Below are positions 35,885 through 45,365 of a stretch of 64,000 nt of DNA, piece after piece (within the stretch, counting starts at the first letter, position 1; each line of letters opens with the position of its first letter). The notes beneath the pieces are model-generated. The model worked only from the letters and a program-made list of their open reading frames with translations. It searched no databases and was not told the origin of the DNA. Both the position numbers and the translations under genes were made by a program. This stretch comes from Bacteroidota bacterium (lineage in GTDB: Bacteria > Bacteroidota > Ignavibacteria > Kryptoniales > JAKASW01): NCBI GenBank assembly GCA_021811615.1, contig JAJZNW010000055.1, positions 83,117 through 147,116 on the forward strand, read 5' to 3'.

Positions 35885-37885
35885 TCATTGAACAGGCGTT
35901 ACTTTGACAAGCTCGACACCGTGGTACGGGACTTCAGCAGTGAACCGATCGTCGAAGGTCCCCAAATTCTTTTGCCTCCAGACGTCCCTGACATCGAACT
36001 TCCCCTTGATGCCGAGAATGGACCCACTGAGACTTATTCTTGTCGCTCTTTTCTCTCCGCTCCATCTGAAAAAATCTGCCGGTTCCATTCTCTTTTTACC
36101 GACGTAGAACAGGCCGACCGCTTCGGCGCCATCTTGGAGAGGTTTCGCCCAAATTTGTTTCCCATCTTTCCGGTATATGCATCGCGCCTCTCTTCCTAAC
36201 GGGTCCTGATCGATGGCAAGGACTTCCCTGTTGGTAATCAGATTCATGGTGAAAAGACCGAGACGCGTTAAATCACATCCGAGCATCAACGGCGCCGAGA
36301 GAAGGCACCACAGACTCATTTGCGAATACTGCTCATTCGGTGTTAGCTTCGACGGATGCAGCTTCATCCCCCAGCCGAGCCGCCCTATGACAAGCATATC
36401 GGGATCATTCCAGTATCCGGGGCCCGCATACTCGGCGTAGTTCTGGCTGAATCCGATCCGCGACACGCTCCGCCATGTATCGTTTATGTCGCCGGTTGTT
36501 CTGCACATGTTCGCCCCGACTTTTCTTGCCCAGCGCCATGGTTTCCTTTTTCTCCCGATCGGTCCCGGATTGATGCTGAAGACGATGTCACGTCCGACTC
36601 CGCCGAGTATTCGATGCATCAGGAGGAAGGGTTTCTCGAGTGACCTGAGAGTGCTGTCTTTAAGTTCTCTTGTGTACGTACACCAATCGTACTTTATGAA
36701 ATCGACTCCCCATTCCTTGAACCTTTCGGCATTCTCGCGTTCATGGCCGAAGGATGCCGTCAGGCCGCTGCACGTAAACGGGCCCGGAGACGTGTGAAGG
36801 CCCAATTTCAGCCCATCTGCATGGATAAAATTGCTCAGGGCCTTCATGTGCCTGAATTTCCTATTGGGATTTATCATACCAAAGGAGTTATAAGGCCGAC
36901 CGCCCAGGAGAGGATTCTTGCTCTTCGGTTTCACGGTCCATCCGCCGTCGATCACAACATATGACCAGCCGTAGTCTATCAGACCCTCTTTTACCATCGC
37001 TTCTGACGCCGCGCGTATCTTTCGCGAGTCTACGGACAGCCCCCAGGCGTTCCAGCTGTTCCATCCCATCGGAGGGGTGAGGGATATTGTATTTCCTGCT
37101 TCTATTTGAAAGTGCTGCTTGGCTTTCCCAAATTTGTTTTGGGCGATCAATGTCACCCTGTAACGTCCTGGTTTCCGAACTGCTCCCGTAATTCGTCCGG
37201 TGATTGGATTCAAGATAAGTCCATCGGGCAAGTTTCGCGCGCGGAACCTCATCGGCCTGGCACCGCTTGCGCCGATTGTAAACAGGAACGGATCTCCCGG
37301 CCGAACGCCGAAGATTTTGGCGCTGTTTATTATCGGATAATTCGGGGCTTTGGGAGTGAGGATGTAATAGTCGCGTCCGGGTACTAATACGGAGTCGGGG
37401 ATGGACCTGAGCATTCTTAATCTTGCATCGCACCAGTCTGCAAGATTTCCTTTGCCTATGCGACCCGTGACGAGAAGACCGACCTGCTTAATTCCCTTGA
37501 GATTGACTTCTACATTTTTCGGACCATCCTCTTTCCTCATAGGGCCGCTTTGCCAGATAATCTTTCCATCCCCAAGGACATAGAAACTGGCTTTGCTGTT
37601 TGCCAGAGCTCCGTCGTCGAGTCCGACGGTTGCCGTGAAACTCCTGCCGTCGCCGTCGACATTTATGAGGATCGCGCTTATCGGGCTTGTGCCGACGCCC
37701 CTAGAATAGACCTTCCCGCCGAGGGTCAACGGAGTTCCTTCAACGGTCTTGTCCGCGGCAGGATAATACTCCCAACCGCATGACATGTTCAGGAGGTCAA
37801 GTCTATCAAGCCAGAGACTTTCTCCGAAAGCAGTGTCGCAGGAAAGCGCGACAAAGAGGAAAAGGAGAACGAGCCGTGTCTTCAT
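35885..37885 (-). CDS. GH27 alpha-galactosidase with NPCBM and putative Ig domains
   Basis: About 666 residues. After a signal peptide (MKTRLVLLFLFVALSCDTAFG) comes an NPCBM-type carbohydrate-binding domain (LDLLNMSCGWEYYPAADKTV, VGLDDGALANSKASFYV), a short putative Ig domain (GLILNPITGRITGAV) and a GH27 barrel (TPPMGWNSWNAWG, YVVIDGGW). The nucleophile Asp lies in FIKYDWCTY and the acid/base Asp in GYWNDPDMLVIG. A C-terminal beta sandwich ends the protein. Known activities in GH27 include alpha-galactosidase and beta-L-arabinopyranosidase; both would suit side chains of galactan or arabinogalactan. The ATG chosen opens the signal peptide; the track's start is seven codons longer. It is the last gene of the operon. 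Confidence 0.93.
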   Translation of the reverse strand: MKTRLVLLFLFVALSCDTAFGESLWLDRLDLLNMSCGWEYYPAADKTVEGTPLTLGGKVYSRGVGTSPISAILINVDGDGRSFTATVGLDDGALANSKASFYVLGDGKIIWQSGPMRKEDGPKNVEVNLKGIKQVGLLVTGRIGKGNLADWCDARLRMLRSIPDSVLVPGRDYYILTPKAPNYPIINSAKIFGVRPGDPFLFTIGASGARPMRFRARNLPDGLILNPITGRITGAVRKPGRYRVTLIAQNKFGKAKQHFQIEAGNTISLTPPMGWNSWNAWGLSVDSRKIRAASEAMVKEGLIDYGWSYVVIDGGWTVKPKSKNPLLGGRPYNSFGMINPNRKFRHMKALSNFIHADGLKLGLHTSPGPFTCSGLTASFGHERENAERFKEWGVDFIKYDWCTYTRELKDSTLRSLEKPFLLMHRILGGVGRDIVFSINPGPIGRKRKPWRWARKVGANMCRTTGDINDTWRSVSRIGFSQNYAEYAGPGYWNDPDMLVIGRLGWGMKLHPSKLTPNEQYSQMSLWCLLSAPLMLGCDLTRLGLFTMNLITNREVLAIDQDPLGREARCIYRKDGKQIWAKPLQDGAEAVGLFYVGKKRMEPADFFRWSGEKRATRISLSGSILGIKGKFDVRDVWRQKNLGTFDDRFTAEVPYHGVELVKVTPVQ

Positions 37886-37948
37886 TTTCAAATTACATAC
37901 GGACAAAAAGTATGGGAGATGAACCTTAAGGTAAGAGGCATCAGAAAG

Positions 37949-40246
37949 TCACTTTATCATCATCATCTTGCGCGTATTCATGTAGGCTCCTGCCCTCATC
38001 GTGATGAAGTAGACGCCACTCGCAAATTCCGACCCGTTGAACTCGACGGAGTACCTGCCGGGGCTCTTTTCCGAATTAACCAAAGTTGCCACCTTCCTCC
38101 CTAGAACATCGTATACATCGATAGTAACCATCGACCGCTTTGGAACAGAATAGCTTATAATGGTTGTCGGGTTGAAAGGATTGGGATAGTTCTGAAGTAG
38201 CGCGAATGTCCTTGGACCGCCCGTCAAACCTTCTACCGAAGTTAGTTCCGTGCCTGTCGAGAACTTCGATGTCGTGGAATACTGGCTTGTGCCCAGGTTG
38301 TTTATTGCCCTGACGTGCCAATAATATGTCGTGTTCGAATCAAGGTTGACCGCGAGCCGTACCGATGTATCGGTAACTACAGTGTCGAAAAGGACATTCT
38401 GCGGCAGAAACGTCCCTACAGAGTCTCCGCTCGTATAGACCTGGTAATTGTCGGCGATCTGAAGCTGATAGTCTCCCGCGTATTGAGAAGGATGCCATGA
38501 GAAGTCCGTATTCAAAGTCACCCCTGTTGCAAGCGACGTAGGTGAAACGGTCGATGGTGTCGCTGGAAAGGTAACAGATGCTCCGGTCACAAACGAGCGA
38601 GTGGAAGTGAAGCCGCTCGAGCCGCCGGGGTTTATCGCGCTGACGTGCCAATAGTACTTCGTATTGGGATTGAGAGGTCGAGACAGTTGCAGTGAAGTAT
38701 CGGCTACCACGGTATCGACAACAACGTCTTGCGTCAAGAAAGCCCCGTCTCCATTTTCCAGTGAATCGGTTGCGATCTGGATGCGGTATGTAATCTGAAA
38801 ATATGATGTCGACGGACTCCACGTCATCAGCGCGTCCTCAGCGACTTCGCTTGCTGACGTATCCGGAGACAAGGGCGACGGGACCGTCGCCACTGGCACG
38901 CCTGGGAGCTGGTGGGACACGCTGTAAATTATCGGCGTGCCGCTAAGCCCGCCAGTAAAGCCCCCTGAGCTGACCGGAATAGTCCCGCTGTCAGAATTCG
39001 TATTCACCCAGTAAATCGTTCTAGCGGTATCCGGCAAAGACAGAGAAGTCAGTGGAAAGTTTTGCTGATGAGCGGCCCCTGTCGTCCAAGCAGCCACCTT
39101 GACAGTATTGCCGGCATTTTCCATAACGAGGATCACGTCCGATGTGTCGCCGTCATTGTATCTCTCGACCACCCGGTAGCCAGGCAGTTCGCGCGTCAAT
39201 ACAGTCACGGTTATGTAAGCAGGCTTCGGGTTAAGGTAATAATCGACAACTCCGCGGTGCCGTCCGATTTTATCTATCAGGCCATCGTTCATCCAGTCGT
39301 ACCAAATCGAAATGGGCGCGCCTGAATACAGATTGAACAGCTGCATACGGGCAAAATAGTCCGCCTGTGTTTGCCGAGACACACCTCCTAATGATGGCGA
39401 GCATGTGGAGTATCCCCATTCGCTGCTGACGATTGGTATCGTATCCCCTGCAGGCTCGTACTTGGAAATGAGTGCCCTTACGTTCGCGAAATCCGGTCCA
39501 ACAGTTTCCGGAATCCTGGGAGGAGGTGGGGTGTCCCGATAAGGGTGAAGGCTCACCCCGTTCACATAGTTCAATATCCCTGCCTGGAATAAGGTGTCGA
39601 GGACGTTCAGCTGTATTCCCGCCATTGCTGGTGCGACTATCGTCGCTGTGGGATCGGCTTTTCGCATCGCCTTGCTGGCCGCGGCAACCATGGCGGCGTA
39701 TTGAACCGCATTATGACTTGGCTCCCAGTTTATAGTATTATTCGGTTCGTTCCATATTTCCCAGACAAAATGATGCCCCGCAAAATGTGTAACCGCCGCC
39801 GCGGCAAATGCAGAATACGCGGCGATGTCAGCTGAGTCCACCACAGCCGAGAATGTACTGCTGGCGTAAAGGGTATCGTTGTAATCGAGTATGAAAAGTG
39901 CCCTGATACCTCGCTGATCCAACTCCGATACGAGCGTGTCGTAAGGCGCCCAATCGTAAACACCTTTCGTCGTCTCGATGTCCTGCCAATACATATCCAT
40001 TCTGATGAACTTGAACCCGGCTGCAGCTATCATGTCGAGCATGTATCGGTTTATGGGGCCGTAAGAAGGGTCTTCGACGTTAGACCTGTTAGACCACATC
40101 GATGCGCCATTCACAAAGTGAATATTCACACCGACTCCATCCGGAAAGACCAGAGGGGGAAGATTGGAAGGTTGGGTCTGTGCGAACAGAAGCGAGTACG
40201 AACAAATTATCAAGAGAAATAATGAGGGAACAATTCTCTTCCACAT
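37949..40246 (-). CDS. Secreted clan GH-A glycosidase with FN3-like repeats and type IX tail
   Basis: About 765 residues: signal peptide (VPSLFLLIICSYSLLFAQ), a TIM-barrel catalytic domain of clan GH-A (acid/base Glu in WEIWNEPNN, nucleophile Glu in SSEWGYST), two fibronectin-like modules of about 100 residues (both with YYWHV...NPGG/NNLG), and a type IX sorting domain (YPNPFNPTTIISYSVP ... KMMMIK). The barrel resembles GH39/GH5-type exopolysaccharide hydrolases; I cannot fix the family. ATG 40246 has GGAGG nine bases upstream; the track's longer start overlaps the previous gene. The tail predicts a surface location, so it is likely the endo-acting enzyme of this operon. Confidence 0.85.
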   Translation of the reverse strand: MWKRIVPSLFLLIICSYSLLFAQTQPSNLPPLVFPDGVGVNIHFVNGASMWSNRSNVEDPSYGPINRYMLDMIAAAGFKFIRMDMYWQDIETTKGVYDWAPYDTLVSELDQRGIRALFILDYNDTLYASSTFSAVVDSADIAAYSAFAAAAVTHFAGHHFVWEIWNEPNNTINWEPSHNAVQYAAMVAAASKAMRKADPTATIVAPAMAGIQLNVLDTLFQAGILNYVNGVSLHPYRDTPPPPRIPETVGPDFANVRALISKYEPAGDTIPIVSSEWGYSTCSPSLGGVSRQTQADYFARMQLFNLYSGAPISIWYDWMNDGLIDKIGRHRGVVDYYLNPKPAYITVTVLTRELPGYRVVERYNDGDTSDVILVMENAGNTVKVAAWTTGAAHQQNFPLTSLSLPDTARTIYWVNTNSDSGTIPVSSGGFTGGLSGTPIIYSVSHQLPGVPVATVPSPLSPDTSASEVAEDALMTWSPSTSYFQITYRIQIATDSLENGDGAFLTQDVVVDTVVADTSLQLSRPLNPNTKYYWHVSAINPGGSSGFTSTRSFVTGASVTFPATPSTVSPTSLATGVTLNTDFSWHPSQYAGDYQLQIADNYQVYTSGDSVGTFLPQNVLFDTVVTDTSVRLAVNLDSNTTYYWHVRAINNLGTSQYSTTSKFSTGTELTSVEGLTGGPRTFALLQNYPNPFNPTTIISYSVPKRSMVTIDVYDVLGRKVATLVNSEKSPGRYSVEFNGSEFASGVYFITMRAGAYMNTRKMMMIK

Positions 40247-40293
40247 AATGATTAGCCTCCTGGGCAAAGTCGATAAGTCTTCACAACTATGAT

Positions 40294-41574
40294 TCATGGG
40301 ATTAAATATTCCGGTGCACCGCTCAGCCTGCAGCTCACTTCCCTGTCTCTTACCTTGAGCTGCACCGAGTGCCCTTCTTCACCGACACACGCGATGTCGG
40401 CCTGGTTAGAAGTCAAACCAAAAAGTGAGACCGGAATGCTGACGGTGTGAGCAGTACCGGTTGTCCAGCCAGCAATCCGCGTTAAACCTTCCGCGTTCCT
40501 AAAGGTCAAAACAAAATCTGCGCTGTCGCCTGTGTTGTAACGCCGCGCGATATGGAAGCCTGATAGCTCGTGCGTCATGGTGCGTACCGCGAAATACGAC
40601 GGCTTGTATTTCAGATCATAAGTCACCACGCCCCTGTTTTGGCCTTTTACGTTCACGTTAGGACCATCATTTTTCCAGTCGTACCAGATGGAAAGATGGA
40701 CGCCGCAATAGAGATTGAACAACTGCTGCCTGACTAAGTAATCGGCCTGAGTTCGATATGAAACGCCTTTTGAATAGGTAGTATATCCCCATTCGCTGCT
40801 GATGAGTGGGATATCCTTTCCACGGGGTTCATACCGAGCGATGAGCTTTTGGAGTTTCCGAAACTGCGGGCCAACCGTTTCAGGTGGGAGGCTTCCGCGA
40901 TACGGATGGACGCTGAAGCCGTCAATGTAACGAAGGAGCCCTGTTCTTAGAACCGGCTTCAGGAAATTCCATTGAAACCGCACGGCGCCGGGCGCTATGA
41001 TGGTAGCGCCCGGATCAGATTCGCGAATAGCCTTACATGCCGAAAGAGCCAGAGTAATGTATTGCTTCACATCCGGACGCGGTTTCCAAAAAGCCCTGTT
41101 GTTCGGTTCATTCCAGATCTCCCAGACAATATGGTGTCCTTCGAAATGTCTGACGGCCGCAGCTGCCCATTCAGAGAAAGCAGCGACGTCGGCCGGATCG
41201 ACCGGCCCCCAATTCTTTCGTGGACCTGAATATAGCGGGTTGTTATAATCGAGAATATAGAGAGCTCGCAACCCGCGACGTTCCAGGTTGGATGTCAAAC
41301 TATCGTATGGAGCCCAGTCATACACGCCTTTCCTCCTCTCCGTCCTCGCCCAGTGAAAATCGGTCCGAATGAACTTGAAGCCCGCGGCTGCGATCATGTC
41401 GAGATCACGGGTGTGTCCGGTGACGAAGTGTATGTTAACCCCGACACAATAGGGGATGACGGGAGGAGGTACTCCTGATACCGGTTCCGGAGTTTTTGGT
41501 TGAGCCGCCATTACCGGCAGCACCGTAAAAGTCAGGAAGACAAATAGAAAGGTACTTGAGGGCTTATTAAGCAA
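40294..41574 (-). CDS. Clan GH-A glycosidase, single-domain paralogue
   Basis: A 426-residue paralogue of the next gene's catalytic domain. It has a signal sequence (TFLFVFLTFTVLPVMAA), the shared GVNIHF, DLDMIAAAGFKFIR and KGVYDWAPYD segments, acid/base Glu in WEIWNEPNN and nucleophile Glu in SSEWGYTT. There are no FN3 modules and no type IX tail, so it probably works in the periplasm on products made by its secreted relative. The start is TTG with AGGAAGG about 12 bases upstream. Tandem duplication followed by loss or gain of the surface modules is the simplest history. Confidence 0.83.
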   Translation of the reverse strand: MLNKPSSTFLFVFLTFTVLPVMAAQPKTPEPVSGVPPPVIPYCVGVNIHFVTGHTRDLDMIAAAGFKFIRTDFHWARTERRKGVYDWAPYDSLTSNLERRGLRALYILDYNNPLYSGPRKNWGPVDPADVAAFSEWAAAAVRHFEGHHIVWEIWNEPNNRAFWKPRPDVKQYITLALSACKAIRESDPGATIIAPGAVRFQWNFLKPVLRTGLLRYIDGFSVHPYRGSLPPETVGPQFRKLQKLIARYEPRGKDIPLISSEWGYTTYSKGVSYRTQADYLVRQQLFNLYCGVHLSIWYDWKNDGPNVNVKGQNRGVVTYDLKYKPSYFAVRTMTHELSGFHIARRYNTGDSADFVLTFRNAEGLTRIAGWTTGTAHTVSIPVSLFGLTSNQADIACVGEEGHSVQLKVRDREVSCRLSGAPEYLIP

Positions 41575-41590
41575 GACGATTTCGGCCTTC

Positions 41591-42988
41591 CTACTTCTTC
41601 ACTTTCTTAGGTGGAATGTAAGGCAGAGCCTGCGATCCTCTCGGTCCGAGTGGTTCCTCGTGAGGAAGCGTCACGGTTGGCGGGTAGGTGTAGTGTACAG
41701 GATCGAGTTTCGATTTAAGCCCTGGCGGCACCTGTATGACGAGAGGAGCTGCCTGCGGCGCCTCGAAATCGAAGCAATCCTCCATACCGTTTGCACGTCC
41801 GTCGCGAGTCGTGAGGTTTTTGAGATGCCATCTGTCTTCTATGAACTTCAGGACTGAAGTGAGATCGTAGGTATAGTGCGAGATATAGTGCTGTTTGGCA
41901 TACGGCGAAATCACTATCATAGGAACGCGCGGCCCGTATCCATACGCATCAACTTCCGGAGGGACCACATGATCGTAAAATCCGCCGTAATCATCCCAGC
42001 AGAGAAATATCGCCGTGTTCTTCCAATACGGGCTTTGCATAACGGCGTTAATAAGCCGCGTGACGTACCACATTCCCTGTTGAATCGGCTCAGGCGGATG
42101 CTCGCTATCCTGAAAATCGGGGATGAGCCATGAGACCTGTGGAAGCTTGCCGTCTTTCAAATCATTGTAGAACTGCGTCTCGGCAACGAGGTGATCCATC
42201 AGCTTCGGATTGTCGCGAATATATTTGAAGCCCGGCATCGGATTCCACAGCGTGAAATTTTTTGGATTCGGATATGCCAGATCGGAAAGATGCGCGTTTA
42301 TTATCGCGGCATCCGGCGGGAGCGGTCGGGTCTCGACATAGTACTTCCAGGTAATCCCCTTCCCTGTAAACCTGTTTACGATAGACGCGAAGTTGAACCC
42401 GTCGTCGTCGTCCATCACTTTTTCAAGATATTTCAAAGATCCGATATTGTTGAGCTCCTTAGATTGAGCGGCAACAGTATACACATGATTCGGCGAACTG
42501 CCGCTCATCTCGGATGAAAAGTAGCGGTCGCACAGAGTATAAGCGTGCGCGTACTCCCAGTAGTTAGGTATATCTGTCGAGTCATAATAGCCCATAGTAT
42601 AGGGAGTACCTTCTGCCCAGACAAAGCCGTCCATCCTTCCGTTGTCGTAGCACGCGTGGGCGGATTCCCAGCTATGTTCGAGATCGACGAGAGGCTCGCC
42701 CGCCGGCATGTGAAACGGCTTCACTGTCTGTTTCCCGCCCGGCCTTTTGGGGAGAGCCGTCCCAGGCGGTATCCCATTCGCTCCAGGAAACGTGCCGAAG
42801 TAATTGTCGAACGAATGATTCTCCTGAATTATCCAGACGATATGCTTGATCTTATCGATACCCGGGACTTGCTCCTGTTCAGACTGCGATCCGGTTGGGC
42901 GTGCTATTGAGAGTGACGCCGAGGTAAGGAGAAATACCATCGCAATTAGAATTCTTCGCACCGGGTGATGAATCGGAAGTAGATACAT
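41591..42988 (-). CDS. Phosphoesterase family protein (phospholipase C / acid phosphatase type)
   Basis: About 465 residues of the phosphoesterase family that includes bacterial phospholipase C and acid phosphatase AcpA. A signal sequence ([19 protein letters not shown]) precedes the metal/nucleophile segment ([20 protein letters not shown]); later come [14 protein letters not shown] and the metal-binding [15 protein letters not shown]. It is 16 bases upstream of the GH-A gene and 27 bases after the GH92 gene, inside a glycosidase operon. It may remove phosphate or phosphodiester groups from the glycan, for example from phosphomannan, or cleave lipid-linked glycans. ATG 42988 with GGAAGG is chosen over the track's start. 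Confidence 0.88.
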   Translation of the reverse strand: MYLLPIHHPVRRILIAMVFLLTSASLSIARPTGSQSEQEQVPGIDKIKHIVWIIQENHSFDNYFGTFPGANGIPPGTALPKRPGGKQTVKPFHMPAGEPLVDLEHSWESAHACYDNGRMDGFVWAEGTPYTMGYYDSTDIPNYWEYAHAYTLCDRYFSSEMSGSSPNHVYTVAAQSKELNNIGSLKYLEKVMDDDDGFNFASIVNRFTGKGITWKYYVETRPLPPDAAIINAHLSDLAYPNPKNFTLWNPMPGFKYIRDNPKLMDHLVAETQFYNDLKDGKLPQVSWLIPDFQDSEHPPEPIQQGMWYVTRLINAVMQSPYWKNTAIFLCWDDYGGFYDHVVPPEVDAYGYGPRVPMIVISPYAKQHYISHYTYDLTSVLKFIEDRWHLKNLTTRDGRANGMEDCFDFEAPQAAPLVIQVPPGLKSKLDPVHYTYPPTVTLPHEEPLGPRGSQALPYIPPKKVKK

Positions 42989-43015
42989 TAAGGCCTTCCT
43001 TTCGATTTTCATAGT

Positions 43016-45340
43016 TTATTGATAAGAGGGTGGAGCATCTTGCGGGGCATTCCCCCAAATCTTGTTCGGCTTGGATCCAAGTTCGTATTTTATCGCGCCC
43101 CCTTGAGAGATGTCGGTGAACCTGATCCACGGTTTGTTCCAACTCTTGCCGTTGACTTCCAGATCCTGAATATATGGCGCGTCTTTCGCCACGCCGTTGC
43201 CGATGATGGTAAGATTTCCGCCTTGGAGATGAACAACAGCTCTCTGGAAAAGAGGGCTTCCAAGAACGAGGATATTCGATCCGGGCAATTCCGGGTACAT
43301 ACCAAGGGCGCTGAATATGTACCATGACGACATCTCTCCGAGGTCATCGTTGCCGGGATATCCGAGCGGTTTCCAGGAGTATAGCCGCGTCATCGCCTCA
43401 CGAACGATCTGCTGTGTCTTGTAAGGCTCGCCGAAGAAATCATATTCCCAAGGCGTTTCAAGGCACGGTTCATTTCCCAGATAAGCATAACGCGACCTGG
43501 TGCCAGCGTTCAGTTTGGTAAAGAATGTATCGAGCCGGGCGGCGGCGATTTTCAAGCCACCCATCTTGTCTGCCAATCCCTTCAGGTTGAAAGGCACCAT
43601 CCAAAGGTACTGCGCGCCGGTTCCCTCCACGTACGCCAAGTCTCCGTTGTAACGGCCTACGTTGTCTGAAAAGCCCGGTGCCCATTTCCCATCTCTGCGC
43701 CGCATTTGGATATACCCGGTCTCCGGGTTGTACAGATTCTTCCAGTACTGAGCATGCTTCAAGAGCAACTGACTATCATTATTATCGCCCAACGCCTTCG
43801 CAAGACGCGACACCGCGAAATCGTCAGTGTTGTATTCCAGCGTCATCGAAATGTTTCCATATCCGCCGTTCTGGTGTTCAGGCACATAACCTAGTTTGAG
43901 ATAATCGCCCAGTGCGTCCCGCTCATGAGTCTGAGAATACTGGGCTACCACCCTTGGGTCGGTCGCGGCCTTCACAAGCCCATCAAGCGCGGCCTTCACA
44001 TTGAAATCCCTCGCCCCGAAAGCGTAAAAGTCCGCGATGATCGGCGCCGCCGGGTCACCCATCATTTCCCCGCTGTCCATATTTGGAATTCCCCACCGTG
44101 GGAAGGCGCCGCCCTGTTCATAATCCCTCAGGAGGGACTGTGCCATGCCGCTCCCATGTTTCGGAGCTATCATCGCCAGGAGCTGGCACTCGCTTCTATA
44201 GATATCCCACCCCGAGAAATCGGCGTACTGAACCCTGCCGTTGTGCGTCTCGTGTATCTTTTGGTCAAATCCGATGTACTTCCCGTTCACATCCGAGCAA
44301 ACAGTTGGTCCCAGCAGTGTATGATAGAGCATTGAATAGAAAGTCTTCATCTCGTCCTGAGTACCGCCGGTAACCTGAATCCTGTTCAGCCATCTGTTCC
44401 ACACCGCCTGCTCACGCGCAACCGCGCTATAAAAATCATTCGAGGAGAACCGGGAGACAGGATTTTCGACATCCACATTTTCCTTCGCGTCCGCAATACT
44501 CACGTATGAGATTGCCGCCTTGACCAGAACCGTACGATTGCCAGACAAATTGAACGTGACGTAAGCGCCTGATGCCTTACCGTCACCCTGCGTAGAGCCG
44601 CGGGACAGACTGTTGTCGCTCCATGTACCATATCCCGAAAACGGGCGGCTGAACACAGCGTAAAAATATATGGTGGTCTCATCTCTCTTACGGCAGAAAT
44701 GTCCGCTCACTTCCGCACCTGAGATGGAACGGGTAGACGGATCGATTCGAACAAAAGCCAGCGAGACCGCATTTTGGTCGCTCGCCGCGTTGACTGTAAT
44801 CGTCCCGGGACCACTCCCGGGGTAAGTGAAACGTCCGAATCCACTCCTGGTTGTCGCAGTCAGTTGGACGCGGATACCATTGTCCAGCTTCACGCTGTAA
44901 TACCCCGGTTTCGCGGATTCGTTTGCGTGAGAAAAAGGAGTTGAGAAGGAATACCTGTTGGCAGGCACGGAGCTCAGTCCGCTCGAAGGGAGCGGCATGA
45001 AACCGAAATCTCCCGCATAGACACACCCGGCACCGCTCAACTGATTCATGCTGAAATCATATATTGTCGAATCCTTATAGTTGTATCCGCTGTACACAGG
45101 CCTCTTGCCGACGTCGGGGCTCCACTGGACCATACCAAACGGGGCCGACGCACCGGGATAGCAGTTGCCGTCTCCCGCGGTTCCGCAGAACGGATTCACA
45201 TATTTTACAAGATCCTGAATTTTGTAAGCAGTCTTTCCGGGAGCCGGTTCGGGTATCGCTCTCGCGAAAATGGTGGCCGGTACAATCATGAAGATTGAGA
45301 GACAGAAACGCCATGCCATCCCGCGTACTAGTTTCAACAT
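43016..45340 (-). CDS. GH92 alpha-mannosidase
   Basis: A 774-residue secreted GH92 exo-alpha-mannosidase, a calcium-dependent family that cleaves alpha-1,2/1,3/1,4/1,6-mannosides. Family landmarks are the opening VNPFCGTAGDGNCYPGASAP, the domain-linking YSMLYHTLLGPT and the C-terminal NDDLGEMSSWYIFSALGMYP that carries catalytic acidic residues. The signal sequence is WRFCLSIFMIVPATIFA. ATG 45340 is supported by GGAG six bases upstream. It follows the GH172 gene by 25 bases. Its presence implies a mannose-containing target, such as glycoprotein, yeast mannan or a bacterial polysaccharide. Confidence 0.94.
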   Translation of the reverse strand: MLKLVRGMAWRFCLSIFMIVPATIFARAIPEPAPGKTAYKIQDLVKYVNPFCGTAGDGNCYPGASAPFGMVQWSPDVGKRPVYSGYNYKDSTIYDFSMNQLSGAGCVYAGDFGFMPLPSSGLSSVPANRYSFSTPFSHANESAKPGYYSVKLDNGIRVQLTATTRSGFGRFTYPGSGPGTITVNAASDQNAVSLAFVRIDPSTRSISGAEVSGHFCRKRDETTIYFYAVFSRPFSGYGTWSDNSLSRGSTQGDGKASGAYVTFNLSGNRTVLVKAAISYVSIADAKENVDVENPVSRFSSNDFYSAVAREQAVWNRWLNRIQVTGGTQDEMKTFYSMLYHTLLGPTVCSDVNGKYIGFDQKIHETHNGRVQYADFSGWDIYRSECQLLAMIAPKHGSGMAQSLLRDYEQGGAFPRWGIPNMDSGEMMGDPAAPIIADFYAFGARDFNVKAALDGLVKAATDPRVVAQYSQTHERDALGDYLKLGYVPEHQNGGYGNISMTLEYNTDDFAVSRLAKALGDNNDSQLLLKHAQYWKNLYNPETGYIQMRRRDGKWAPGFSDNVGRYNGDLAYVEGTGAQYLWMVPFNLKGLADKMGGLKIAAARLDTFFTKLNAGTRSRYAYLGNEPCLETPWEYDFFGEPYKTQQIVREAMTRLYSWKPLGYPGNDDLGEMSSWYIFSALGMYPELPGSNILVLGSPLFQRAVVHLQGGNLTIIGNGVAKDAPYIQDLEVNGKSWNKPWIRFTDISQGGAIKYELGSKPNKIWGNAPQDAPPSYQ

Positions 45341-45365
45341 ATTCTACTCCAGTGCTTGATTATTC

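Noticed and set aside
37949-41574. Assigning the two GH-A enzymes to one named family
   Set aside because: Catalytic Glu motifs fit clan GH-A, but GH5, GH39 and related families cannot be told apart by eye.
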